Below are positions 25,426-34,793 of a stretch of 51,545 bases of DNA, one piece after another. Under the pieces are notes generated by a model. The model did not search any database and was not told the origin of the DNA. It was given only the letters and a program-made list of their open reading frames with translations. Source of the stretch: an uncultured Ruminococcus sp. (lineage in GTDB: Bacteria; Bacillota; Clostridia; Lachnospirales; Lachnospiraceae); assembly GCA_946494335.1 (NCBI GenBank), contig CAMMBV010000024.1, positions 1-51,545 on the forward strand, read 5' to 3'. Both the position numbers and the translations under genes were made by a program. Positions within the stretch are counted from its first letter, which is position 1. Every line of letters starts with the position of its first letter.

Positions 25426-26384
25426 TGGAAAAGAAAAAAATAAATATTGGTCAGTTCTATGGAAAATATGGAATATTTATAATCCTTGCGGTGATTTTTG
25501 TAGTTTCATCGGTTGCAGTAAGCGGATTTTTAAGCATGTACAACATCATGAATATTCTTTTAGCCATAGCCTGTACAACGACTCTGGCCCTTGGTGCAAC
25601 TTTTATCATTATTCTGGGAAATATCAATATAGCCTATGGTTCTGAACTGGCTTTTGTGGGTTGTATTTCGTGTATTGTTAATGTAAAAACAGGTTCTTTG
25701 CTTTTATCAGTAGCGGTAGCGATTATCATGGGACTTGCTCTGGGTGCGCTGACAGGATTTGTCATTACAAAATTTTCCGTACCTGCATTTATCATGACGC
25801 TGGCCCTTACGGAAGCAGCACGGGGCGGAGCGGTTTTGGTTACGGATGGAAATACCATATCAAACCTTACGAAATCCTATACATTTATGGGACAGGGATA
25901 TGTGGGCCCCATTCCGATGGCGATTATAATTTTGGCGGCTGCCTTTGTGATTATGTGGATCATTTTGAACAAAACGCCTTTTGGCCGTTATATCTATGCA
26001 GTAGGCGGAAACAGCAAAGCGGCGGAGGCCTCCGGTATAAAACCGGCCAGAATTATATTTATTGCATATCTGATTGACGGAGTTTTAGTGGGAGTGGCCA
26101 GTCTTCTTTTGATGGCAAGATTGAATTCAGGTGTTCCAGGTGCGGGACTTACATATGAGATGGATGCAATTACGGCAGTTATTGTAGGGGGAACCTCCAT
26201 GTCCGGCGGTTCCGGTACCTTATTTGGGACAATTGTCGGAGCGGTTATTGTAGGAATCATCAATAATGTTCAGACTTTGATCGGTGTGGATTCCAATGTG
26301 CAAAGAGTAGTGAAAGGATGCATCATCGTGCTGGCGGTCATTATTGATGTTATTTCTAAAAAATCAATGAAAAAAAGCAGGTAA
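25425..26384 (+). CDS. Sugar-type ABC importer permease
   Basis: A 319-residue RbsC-like permease with eight to ten membrane segments; family motifs GATFIIILGNINIAYGS and VGGTSMSGGSGTLFGT are clear. Its ATG overlaps the TAA of the ATPase gene by one base, so translation is coupled. Only one permease is present here, unlike the first importer, so the channel should be a homodimer. Confidence 0.93.
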   Translation: MEKKKINIGQFYGKYGIFIILAVIFVVSSVAVSGFLSMYNIMNILLAIACTTTLALGATFIIILGNINIAYGSELAFVGCISCIVNVKTGSLLLSVAVAIIMGLALGALTGFVITKFSVPAFIMTLALTEAARGGAVLVTDGNTISNLTKSYTFMGQGYVGPIPMAIIILAAAFVIMWIILNKTPFGRYIYAVGGNSKAAEASGIKPARIIFIAYLIDGVLVGVASLLLMARLNSGVPGAGLTYEMDAITAVIVGGTSMSGGSGTLFGTIVGAVIVGIINNVQTLIGVDSNVQRVVKGCIIVLAVIIDVISKKSMKKSR

Positions 26385-26404
26385 AGTGTGAAGGAGGAAA
26401 TGAA

Positions 26405-27388
26405 ATGATGAAATGGAAAAAAAGTATGGCAATAATGATGGCAGGGTGTATGACAATGGGGCTGCTGGGAGGCTGCGGTTCCAAGAACGGTTCGGGAGAT
26501 TCTTCAGCTCAGAACAGTGATGCATTCTCTATAGGTTATGTAAACCTTGCTGACACGGATGTATTTTGTATGTCGCGTGAAAATGCATTGAAAGCAGTGG
26601 TTGACGATTCCAGATATAGTATATCTTTTACAGATGGAAATAATGATAATCAGAAACAGCTGGATCAGGCGAACTCCTTTTTGGCCAAAAATGTAGATCT
26701 TCTAATGCTGGTTCCTGCGGATTCAGAGGCGATTACCCCGGCAATAGACGCGGCAAATCAAAAAGGAACTCCGGTTATCTGCTTTGGAATCAGAGCGAAT
26801 TCGGGAGAGTATACATTTGTAGGTTCAGATGATACAGAAGCCGGAAGACTGCAGGGTGAATATATGGCAGAAAATCTTCCGGAAAACGCAAAAATTTTAT
26901 ACTGTGCCGGATCAGAAGGATATCAGCAGACAACACAGCGCAGGGACGGTTTTAAAGAAGCGCTGGAGTCTGCAGGAAGAACGGATGTGGAGATACTGGA
27001 TGAGCAAAGCGGAGAATATGATAAAAGTAAGGCCATGGAAGTGTGTGACTCCTGGATTCAGTCTTTTTCAGATGGAAGCGGCGGCGTAGAATTTGACGCA
27101 ATCGTGTGTGCCAATGACCAGATGGCTTTGGGATGCGCAGAATCGTTAAAAGGTGCAGGTATTTTAAAGGGAAATAATGAGGTTTTGATTTCCGGAGTTG
27201 ATGGAACAGACGATGGTATAGCAGCTGTAAAAGAAGGCAACATGGCTCAAACTGTTTTGCAGGATGCACAGGGTCAGGCAGAAGCGGCTTATGAAGCGAT
27301 TCAGACAATAGACAATGGAGAAGAACCTGAGGAAGAGTACATTGTTCCCTTCCAGTCCATTACCAAAGAGAATGTAGATGAAATGTAA
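26405..27388 (+). CDS. Sugar-type ABC importer, substrate-binding lipoprotein
   Basis: A 327-residue type I periplasmic-binding protein with a lipoprotein signal ending in LLGGC. The mature part opens with FSIGYVNLADTDVF and has NVDLLMLVPADSEAI and GTPVICFGI, typical sugar-binding strands of the RbsB/LsrB group. The ATG at 26405 is seven bases after AAGGAGG; the adjacent ATG at 26408 is equally possible. Last gene of the operon, followed by a strong terminator. Confidence 0.92.
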   Translation: MMKWKKSMAIMMAGCMTMGLLGGCGSKNGSGDSSAQNSDAFSIGYVNLADTDVFCMSRENALKAVVDDSRYSISFTDGNNDNQKQLDQANSFLAKNVDLLMLVPADSEAITPAIDAANQKGTPVICFGIRANSGEYTFVGSDDTEAGRLQGEYMAENLPENAKILYCAGSEGYQQTTQRRDGFKEALESAGRTDVEILDEQSGEYDKSKAMEVCDSWIQSFSDGSGGVEFDAIVCANDQMALGCAESLKGAGILKGNNEVLISGVDGTDDGIAAVKEGNMAQTVLQDAQGQAEAAYEAIQTIDNGEEPEEEYIVPFQSITKENVDEM

Positions 27389-27425
27389 AACGATGGCGTC
27401 TGTTTAAAATAGACAGGCATATTAA

Positions 27426-27466
27426 AACCCCTCCGGCAGGAATTGTGACCTGTCGGAGGGGTTTTT
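27426..27466 (+). terminator. Terminator of the second ABC importer operon
   Basis: A 15-bp stem with one wobble (27426-27440 / 27449-27463) followed by a T run. Confidence 0.9.
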
Positions 27467-27492
27467 GCGGGTTTTAAGCCCGCCTGAAATGC

Positions 27493-29388
27493 TTAATCCA
27501 GTTCCAGCTTTCCGGTATAAAGCTGGTGGTAGGTACCCTTCTGAGCAAGCAGCTCGTCGTGGGTTCCTCTTTCTATGATGCGTCCATGTTCCAGAACCAT
27601 GATAGCATCGCTGTTGCGGATGGTGGACAGCCTGTGGGCGATTACAAATACGGTACGTCCCTTCATCAGGTTATCCATACCTTCCTGAACGATACGTTCT
27701 GTACGGGTATCGATGCTTGAGGTAGCTTCATCCAGGATCAGCACCGGCGGATCTGCAATTGCCGCACGGGCGATTGCCAGCAGCTGCCGCTGTCCCTGTG
27801 AGAGCTCTTCACCATCGCTGGTAAGCATGGTGTCGTATCCGTTGGGAAGCATCTGGATAAACTGATCGGCATGAGCCAGTTTTGCAGCTGCGTAAACTTC
27901 ACCGTCTGTGGCATCCAGCTTACCGTAGCGGATGTTTTCCTTGATGGTTCCGGTGAACAGGTGCGTATCCTGAAGTACGATTCCAAGAGAACGGCGAAGA
28001 TCAGTCTTCTTGATCTTATTGATATTGATTCCGTCATACCGGATCTTTCCGTCCTGCACATCGTAAAACCGGTTAATCAGATTGGTAATTGTGGTTTTTC
28101 CGGCTCCTGTGGAACCTACGAAAGCCAGTTTCTGTCCCGGTTTAGCGTAAAGAGACAGATCGTGAAGCACCATGTGGTCCGGTGTGTATCCAAAGGACAT
28201 ATCGAAGAATCTTACATCGCCTTTTAATTCCGTATAAGTTACGGTTCCGTCCGCCTTATGGGGATGTTTCCAGGCCCAGATACCGGTACGTTCTTCACAC
28301 TCTGTGAGAACACCATCGGAAGTCCATTTTGCATTGACCAGCGTTACGTATCCGTCGTCGGTTTCCGGTTCTTCATCAATCATGTTGAAAATACGTTCCG
28401 CACCGGCTAAAGCCATGATGATGGAGTTAAACTGCTGGGCAATCTGCATGAAGGGCTGGGTGAAGCTCTTGGTAAACTGCAGGTACGATGCCATGACACC
28501 CAGAGTAATTCCGCCGATTCCCAGAACGGAGAGTATGCCGCCGAAAACTGCGGTAAGTACAAACTGGACGTTTCCCATATTTCCGATGATGGGTCCCATC
28601 ATGGACGCAAATGTATGGGCGGTGGAGGCGCTCTCATAAAGTCTTTCGTTTAACTCGTCAAACTCTTCTTTGGTCTTGGCCTCGTGATTGAATACCTTGA
28701 TGACCCTTTGTCCGTTCATGTGTTCTTCCACATAACCGGTGATATTTGCCAGATCAACCTGCTGACGGATGAAATATTTTCCACTGTTTCCGCCGATAAA
28801 TTTGGCAATCAGAATCATCACCAGAATGACCAGAACCGCAAGCAGTGTTAAGATAGGACTTAATGCCAGCATGGAAATAAAGGTTACCACGATGGTAAAG
28901 CTGGACATCAGCACCTGCGGAATGGACTGGTTGATCATCTGGCGCAGGGTGTCCGTATCGTTGGTGTAAAGACTCATGATAGATCCATTGGTATTCTGAT
29001 CAAAATACCGAATAGGCAGAGTCTGCATATGTTCAAACATTTCATCTCTTACTTTTTTCAATACACCCTGACCGATGATGACCATCATACGGCTGTATAT
29101 GAAAGAGGCGATTACGCCCAGGATGAAAATGCAGGCCAGTACGGCCAGAGCTCTGTAAAGACCCGAGAAATCGGGATTGGCCTTTCCGATCAGGGGGATG
29201 ATGTAATCATCCAGAAGAAAACGCAGAGACAATGATACGGAAATTGTAGAGACAGAGCACATAAGGATGCAGAAAATTACGATAATGAACTGCACCTTAT
29301 AAGCGCTGGTCACGTATTTCAATAACCGGGCGGCCGTTTTTAATGTACCACGGGATATTCTGGCACGGCTGTTTTTATTGTTGGCCAT
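27493..29388 (-). CDS. ABC exporter half-transporter (canonical site subunit)
   Basis: A 631-residue exporter with six membrane segments and one ATPase domain. Walker A GSTGAGKTT is near residues 425-433, the signature is LSQGQRQL and Walker B ILDEATSSID keeps the catalytic Glu. About 45 residues are inserted between membrane and ATPase domains. ATG 29388 is preferred to GTG 29397 because AGGGAGG then has an eight-base spacing. It overlaps the partner gene by 14 bp. Together they form a heterodimeric multidrug-type exporter (LmrCD/BmrCD/TM287-288 class); the substrate cannot be deduced. Confidence 0.92.
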   Translation of the reverse strand: MANNKNSRARISRGTLKTAARLLKYVTSAYKVQFIIVIFCILMCSVSTISVSLSLRFLLDDYIIPLIGKANPDFSGLYRALAVLACIFILGVIASFIYSRMMVIIGQGVLKKVRDEMFEHMQTLPIRYFDQNTNGSIMSLYTNDTDTLRQMINQSIPQVLMSSFTIVVTFISMLALSPILTLLAVLVILVMILIAKFIGGNSGKYFIRQQVDLANITGYVEEHMNGQRVIKVFNHEAKTKEEFDELNERLYESASTAHTFASMMGPIIGNMGNVQFVLTAVFGGILSVLGIGGITLGVMASYLQFTKSFTQPFMQIAQQFNSIIMALAGAERIFNMIDEEPETDDGYVTLVNAKWTSDGVLTECEERTGIWAWKHPHKADGTVTYTELKGDVRFFDMSFGYTPDHMVLHDLSLYAKPGQKLAFVGSTGAGKTTITNLINRFYDVQDGKIRYDGININKIKKTDLRRSLGIVLQDTHLFTGTIKENIRYGKLDATDGEVYAAAKLAHADQFIQMLPNGYDTMLTSDGEELSQGQRQLLAIARAAIADPPVLILDEATSSIDTRTERIVQEGMDNLMKGRTVFVIAHRLSTIRNSDAIMVLEHGRIIERGTHDELLAQKGTYHQLYTGKLELD

Positions 29389-31114
29389 CTTCTTCACCTC
29401 CCTTTACCTGTGATTCATAGATTTCACGGTAAATTTCATTGGTTTTCAGAAGTTCTTCAGAAGTACCGATTCCGTTGATTTCTCCGTTTTCCATCACGAT
29501 AATCATATCGGCGTCTTCTACAGAAGAAATCCTCTGTGCAATAATAATCTTTGTGGTATCCGGAATTTCTTCCCGGAATGCTTTGCGAATCATCGCGTCG
29601 GTTCTTGTATCGACTGCGCTGGTGGAGTCGTCCAGTATCAGGACCTTCGGTTTTTTCAGAAGGGCTCTTGCGATACACAGACGCTGTTTCTGACCGCCGG
29701 ATACGTTATTGCCGCCCTCCACGATCATGGTATTGTACTGAGCGGGAAATTCCCGGATAAAGCTGTCAGCCTGAGCCAGCTTACAGACTCTTTCCACTTC
29801 TTCCTTGCTGGCGTTTTCATCTCCCCAGCGGATGTTGTCATAGATTGTTCCGGTAAACAGCACATTTTTCTGCAGTACCATGGAAACCTGGTCGCGGAGG
29901 GATTCCAGTTTATAATCCCGTACGTCCACATCGCCCACCATGACGCTTCCTTTTGTCACGTCGTATAATCTGGGAATCAGCTGCACCAGAGTACTCTTGG
30001 CGCTTCCGGTACCGCCGATGATTCCCACCATCTGGCCGGATTTGATTTTCAGACTGACGTTTTTAAGAGAGAGTGAACCTCCTTCTCCGGAGTAGCTGAA
30101 ATCAACATTTTTAAATTCAATGTCGCCGTTTGCCACTTCCGTTCTGGCATTTTCCTTATCTTCCATTTCAGGAACCTCATCCAGAACTTCCTGTATACGG
30201 TCTGTGGATGCCTGGGCGATCATGATTAATACAAATACAAAGGAGACAATCATCAAAGAGGTCAGAATCTGAAGCGCATATACGATTACACTGGTCAGCT
30301 GGCCTGTCTCCATGGTTCCCAGGATGATATCCTGACCGCCGATCATAACCATGCACAGAACGACCACATACATGGTAAACATCATAACCGGGTTGTTCCA
30401 GGACACAATTTTTTCCGCTTTGGTAAACAGATTGTAGACACTGCTGGAAATTTTATGGAACTTTTCATCCTCATAGTCAGCTCTTACGTAAGCTTTTACG
30501 ACACGGGATGCGTTTACATTTTCCTGTACGGTATTGTTGAGGACATCGTATTCGTCAAATACCTTGATAAAATGCGGATGAGCTTTTTTGGCGATGAAGA
30601 TCAGAAGTCCGCCCAGGAACGGTATTGTTATAAGAAGTATTACGGCGATCTTCACGTTGATCGTCAGAGTCATCACAAGTGAAAGAACGATCATAATCGG
30701 GGCACGTACCAACAGACGAATCGTCATCATGTATGCCATCTGAATGTTGGTGATATCGGTTGTCATCCTTGTTACCAGACTGGATGTGGAAAAATGGTCG
30801 ATGTTTTTAAATGAAAAATCCTGGATTTTATAATAAATATCCTTACGCAGATTTTTTGCGTATCCAGATGAAGCTATGGCGCCCATTCGTCCGGCGTAAG
30901 CGCCGAAAAACAAGGCAACCACAGCCATTACAATCAGAATCAATCCAGTTTTCAAAATATAGCTCAGATCATTGTTGGCAATTCCCACATCAATGATTTT
31001 AGCCATCTGCAGGGGAATCAGAACTTCCATGAACACTTCGAAAATAACAAGAATCGGTGTCAGGATAGATTCCTTTTTGTACTCCCGTACAGATCGAAGA
31101 AGTTTTCGATTCAT
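29375..31114 (-). CDS. ABC exporter half-transporter (degenerate site subunit)
   Basis: A 579-residue exporter. The ATPase has Walker A GGTGSAKST, signature VSGGQKQR and Walker B LILDDSTSAVD, where Asp replaces the catalytic Glu. This is the expected signature of the subunit forming the degenerate site in heterodimeric exporters. ATG 31114 is chosen because AGGAAGGG lies just upstream and the protein then begins MNRKLL; the longer frame runs through AT-rich promoter DNA. First gene of the two-gene minus-strand operon. Confidence 0.92.
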   Translation of the reverse strand: MNRKLLRSVREYKKESILTPILVIFEVFMEVLIPLQMAKIIDVGIANNDLSYILKTGLILIVMAVVALFFGAYAGRMGAIASSGYAKNLRKDIYYKIQDFSFKNIDHFSTSSLVTRMTTDITNIQMAYMMTIRLLVRAPIMIVLSLVMTLTINVKIAVILLITIPFLGGLLIFIAKKAHPHFIKVFDEYDVLNNTVQENVNASRVVKAYVRADYEDEKFHKISSSVYNLFTKAEKIVSWNNPVMMFTMYVVVLCMVMIGGQDIILGTMETGQLTSVIVYALQILTSLMIVSFVFVLIMIAQASTDRIQEVLDEVPEMEDKENARTEVANGDIEFKNVDFSYSGEGGSLSLKNVSLKIKSGQMVGIIGGTGSAKSTLVQLIPRLYDVTKGSVMVGDVDVRDYKLESLRDQVSMVLQKNVLFTGTIYDNIRWGDENASKEEVERVCKLAQADSFIREFPAQYNTMIVEGGNNVSGGQKQRLCIARALLKKPKVLILDDSTSAVDTRTDAMIRKAFREEIPDTTKIIIAQRISSVEDADMIIVMENGEINGIGTSEELLKTNEIYREIYESQVKGGEEDGQQ

Positions 31115-31368
31115 TCGTTTTCCCTTCCTTTCATTTTTGATAGCGTTATATACTATAATACCACTTTTTATCCATGTATGGTCAATAGTTTTTATAAAAA
31201 TATAGTGCAAAAGGTAAATCTTTGTTATGATTGATGTGTATTTAAAAAAATACATAAAAAAATTTGGCAGAAAGCACAAAGATTAAAATTTGCAGGACAC
31301 AGCGGCAATTGATTCCTTTTCATATCTATGCTAACATATAGAGACTAGAAGGGAATGGAAACGTTGAA

Positions 31369-32313
31369 ATGAATTATATAGTATTTGATTTGGAATGGAA
31401 TCAGTGCCCATACGGAAAAGAAAAAGAAAATCCCCGCCTTCCTTTTGAGATTATTGAGATTGGCGCGGTAAAGCTCAATGAAAATATGCAGGTGACGGGG
31501 GAATTTCATAAGCTGATACATCCGATGGTATACAAACGGCTCCATCGAAAAACCAGAGAAATTCTGGATATCGATATGAAATCACTGAAAGAGGGAGCTT
31601 TTTTCTATCAGGCAGTCAGAGAATTTCTCCAGTGGTGCGGGGAAGACTATATGTTCTGCACCTGGGGAAATATGGATCTGATTGAACTTCAGAGAAATAT
31701 GAAATATTACGGACTTCAGGAGCTGCTGCCGGGACCTGTCCGGTTTTACGATGTCCAAAAGCTTTTCAGCATAGCTTTTGAAGATGGAAAATCCCGCAGA
31801 GCGCTGGAATACGGGATCGATTATCTGCATCTGGAAAAATCGGAGGATTTTCACCATGCTCTGACCGATGCTCATTATACGGCGAAGATACTGAAAAGAA
31901 TAGATTCCAGTGTTGTGAGATCTAATTTTTCCATAGACTGTTATCAGAATCCAAAGACGAAAGAAGAAGAAATACGTATCGTTTATGACCGGTATGTCAA
32001 ATACATTTCCCGTGAATTCAAAAGTAAGGAAGAGGCGCTCAAAGACAGAGAAATTGCAGCCAGCCAGTGTTTTCTTTGCGGGAAAAACGCCCGAAAAAAA
32101 ATACGGTGGTTCTCCATAAATGCAAAAAATTATTACTGTATGGCTCTTTGTCCCAGGCACGGCTATCTGAAGGGAAAAATCCGGATGAAAAAGACAGATG
32201 AGGGAAAGATCTATGTGATAAAAACCATAAAGCTGTCTGATGAGGCGGAAGCAGCGTTGATCCGGGAAAAGAGAGAGATCTTGAAAAAGAAAAGGAAGAA
32301 CAGGAAAGTGTAA
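31369..32313 (+). CDS. DEDDh 3'-5' exonuclease with C-terminal zinc-ribbon-like tail
   Basis: A 314-residue RNase T/DnaQ-fold exonuclease. Asp7 and Glu9 in FDLEWNQ, an Asp in TWGNMDL, and His162/Asp167 in HHALTDA supply the DEDDh site. After residue 230 four cysteines (234, 237, 257, 261) and a nearby histidine suggest a zinc-binding module, followed by a very basic tail that may contact nucleic acid. It resembles KapD-type exonucleases in the N-terminal half. It is the first gene of a tight cluster of glycan genes, an odd neighbour for a nuclease. Confidence 0.85.
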   Translation: MNYIVFDLEWNQCPYGKEKENPRLPFEIIEIGAVKLNENMQVTGEFHKLIHPMVYKRLHRKTREILDIDMKSLKEGAFFYQAVREFLQWCGEDYMFCTWGNMDLIELQRNMKYYGLQELLPGPVRFYDVQKLFSIAFEDGKSRRALEYGIDYLHLEKSEDFHHALTDAHYTAKILKRIDSSVVRSNFSIDCYQNPKTKEEEIRIVYDRYVKYISREFKSKEEALKDREIAASQCFLCGKNARKKIRWFSINAKNYYCMALCPRHGYLKGKIRMKKTDEGKIYVIKTIKLSDEAEAALIREKREILKKKRKNRKV

Positions 32314-32328
32314 ACGCCGGTGTACAGG

Positions 32329-33336
32329 ATGAAAGACAGAGAAGATGAGATCATGGTCAGCGTGCTGATGTTTGTTTATAACCATGAGAAATATCTGAGG
32401 AAGGCGCTGGAAAGCGTGATCAGACAGGAGACGGATTTTCGTTATGAGATCATTGTCCATGACGATGCTTCCACAGACGGTTCGGCTGAGATTATTAAAG
32501 CATATGCTAGAAAGTATCCGGATTTGTTTGTGCCCATTTTGCAGGAAGAAAATCAGATGCAGCAGGGGATATCCATCGTGGATGAATATCTGATGCCGCG
32601 GGTTAAAGGAAAGTATATTGCTCACTGTGAAGGGGACGATTTCTGGACAAAAAGGGAAAAGCTGCAGGTTCAGGTGGAGTTTCTGGAGGAGCATGAGGAA
32701 TATGCCGGGATTGCCCACAACTGTCAGGTTGTGGATGAGCGGGGGCGCCAAAGGAAACCGGTGGAAAAATTTTGGCCCTTTAAAAATCCTTACATATATA
32801 CTTTAAAGGATCTGATTCTGGAAGAACGTATGCCGGGGCAGACGGCCTCTGTTTTGTACCGCAGGAAATATCAGACGCAGATGGGAGATGCTCAAAAAGA
32901 CGCTTACCGGAAAATCCGCTGCTGTGTGGGAGACAGGAGAAGGACGCTTTTGATCCTGCTTAATGGGCCCGTATACTGCATGAACCGGACCATGAGCGCC
33001 TACCGCTATGTTCCGGATCACGGTCAGAGCTGGAATGCCCGTGTCCGCGGAAAGAATCTGGCGGGCAGATATTTCATACAGGAGAAAGACTTTCGCTGCT
33101 TTGCCCGGACCTATTACAAAGTGCGGCTCTCCAATGATTATGTTCTGTTTGGAACCGGAATCATGGCTCTGCTTCGATTTCTGATAAATCCCGTTGAAAG
33201 CAATCAAAAAGAGCTGAAGCTGATTCTGAATGAGTATAAAAGTCCGCTTCATTTTGGAATTTTCATGATCCGGTGTTTTCCAAAAGCTCTGCAGACCCTG
33301 ATCGCGCGAACCATTCGGAAAGTAAAAGGAATATGA
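32329..33336 (+). CDS. Glycosyltransferase family 2
   Basis: A protein of about 335 residues with a GT-A fold: VSVLMFVYNHEKYLRKALES, then HDDASTDGSAEII, and CEGDDFWT as the metal/acceptor region. The middle (near YRKIRCCVGDRRR) and C-terminus are less typical. The start is uncertain: GTG 32320, ATG 32329 and ATG 32353 are all in frame and none has a strong ribosome binding site. It ends in an overlap with the flippase gene. Likely adds a sugar to a surface or lipid-linked glycan. Confidence 0.85.
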   Translation: MKDREDEIMVSVLMFVYNHEKYLRKALESVIRQETDFRYEIIVHDDASTDGSAEIIKAYARKYPDLFVPILQEENQMQQGISIVDEYLMPRVKGKYIAHCEGDDFWTKREKLQVQVEFLEEHEEYAGIAHNCQVVDERGRQRKPVEKFWPFKNPYIYTLKDLILEERMPGQTASVLYRRKYQTQMGDAQKDAYRKIRCCVGDRRRTLLILLNGPVYCMNRTMSAYRYVPDHGQSWNARVRGKNLAGRYFIQEKDFRCFARTYYKVRLSNDYVLFGTGIMALLRFLINPVESNQKELKLILNEYKSPLHFGIFMIRCFPKALQTLIARTIRKVKGI

Positions 33337-34793
33337 TGCAGTCTGAACATACAAAGAAAAAAGTAATTCACGGACTTTTCTGGAGATATCTGGAACGAAC
33401 AATTGCCCAGGGCATCCAGCTGGCCGTTTCCCTGGTACTGGCCCGCCTTCTGATGCCGGAAGAATACGGCATGATGAGTCTTGTGACGGTTTTTATCAAT
33501 ATTGCGCTGGTCTTTGTACAAAGCGGATTCGGCAACGCGCTGATTCAGAAAAAAGAGGCGAATCACGAAGATTTTTCCACGGTTTTTTATTTCAGTATAC
33601 TGTTTGGAGTGGCGCTGTATGTGCTTATGTTTCTGGCCGCTCCCTGGATCAGCGGGTTTTATCGGTATGAGGGACTGACGCCGGTTATCCGGGTGCTGTC
33701 CCTGTCCCTGATTTTGGCCGGGATCAACAATGTGCAGCAGGCATACGTTTCCCGCACCATGCAGTTTAAAAAATTCTTTTTTTCTACGGTCTTTGGCAGT
33801 ATCCTGTCGGCAGTGACCGGGATCGGAGCGGCGCTGGCGGGTCTTGGGATATGGGCGCTGGTGATTCAGCAGCTGACAAATCAGCTGACGGATACGCTGA
33901 TTCTCTGGATTACTGTGGGGTGGAGGCCGCGAAGAGAATTTTCCCTTTCTTCCATGAAGGAAATTTATAACTACGGCTGGAAGCTTCTTTGTTCCAGTCT
34001 TCTGGATACCGTATATAATAATCTTTATACGCTGGTAATCGGCAAACGGTTCAGCTCCTCCCAGGTGGGTTATTTCGACAAGGGAAGACAGTTTCCCTCG
34101 CTGATTATCGTAAACATTAACGCCACCATTCAGTCGGTGATGTTTCCCGCCCTGTCCAGTCAGCAAACAGATCAAAAAAGACTGAAGGCCATGACAAGGA
34201 GAGCCATCACCACCAGTACCTTTCTTATCTTTCCCTGTATGATGGGACTGGCAGTGACGGCGGAACCGTTGATTTTACTCCTGCTTACAAAAAAGTGGCT
34301 TCCCGCCGTAAAGTTTCTGCAGTGCTATTGTCTGATCTATGCGTTATGGCCGGTTCACACGGCAAATCTGCAGGCGATCAACGCAGTGGGGCGAAGCGAT
34401 CTATACCTGAAGCTGGAGCTGATCAAAAAGGGTACGGGTCTTCTTATTCTTCTTATCACCCTTCCTGTGGGACTGGATGCGATGATGGCAGGCAGCTGCG
34501 TCAACGCCTTTATCGGACTGTTTTTGAATGCGCTTCCTAACAGCAGACTTCTGGGATACAGCTTAAGGGAGCTTCTTAAGGATCTGGCGCCTTCTGGCTT
34601 TTTGTCCCTTGTCATGGGGGGCGTTGTTTTTGCAGCAGGACTTTTTATTACGAATCCGCTCTTTAAGCTTCTGGTTCAGATTCCGACGGGGATTTTATGC
34701 TATGTTCTGACAGCATCCCTGTTTCAGGCGGAGAGCTTTAACTATATAAAAGATATATTGAAACAGATAAGAGTGAGAAAAAATGAATCCTGA
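33333..34793 (+). CDS. Polysaccharide flippase (Wzx/MOP superfamily)
   Basis: A 486-residue multi-spanning protein of the oligosaccharide flippase type, starting with KKKVIHGLFWRYLER and containing LARLLMPEEYGMMSL, a very common opening of lipopolysaccharide-biosynthesis flippases. It should move lipid-linked glycan across the membrane. ATG 33333 overlaps the glycosyltransferase stop, with AAAGGA three bases upstream. It overlaps the aminotransferase gene by 11 bp. Confidence 0.9.
   Translation: MMQSEHTKKKVIHGLFWRYLERTIAQGIQLAVSLVLARLLMPEEYGMMSLVTVFINIALVFVQSGFGNALIQKKEANHEDFSTVFYFSILFGVALYVLMFLAAPWISGFYRYEGLTPVIRVLSLSLILAGINNVQQAYVSRTMQFKKFFFSTVFGSILSAVTGIGAALAGLGIWALVIQQLTNQLTDTLILWITVGWRPRREFSLSSMKEIYNYGWKLLCSSLLDTVYNNLYTLVIGKRFSSSQVGYFDKGRQFPSLIIVNINATIQSVMFPALSSQQTDQKRLKAMTRRAITTSTFLIFPCMMGLAVTAEPLILLLLTKKWLPAVKFLQCYCLIYALWPVHTANLQAINAVGRSDLYLKLELIKKGTGLLILLITLPVGLDAMMAGSCVNAFIGLFLNALPNSRLLGYSLRELLKDLAPSGFLSLVMGGVVFAAGLFITNPLFKLLVQIPTGILCYVLTASLFQAESFNYIKDILKQIRVRKNES

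Noticed and set aside
31115-31279. 55-residue N-terminal extension of the exporter subunit
   Set aside because: It is AT-rich promoter DNA with hydrophobic nonsense; AGGAAGGG directly precedes ATG 31114.
31582-32751. 389-codon minus-strand frame
   Set aside because: It runs antisense through the exonuclease and glycosyltransferase genes, both clearly real, and resembles no protein family.
33249-34175. 308-codon minus-strand frame
   Set aside because: Antisense to the flippase; low-quality composition with no recognisable domain.
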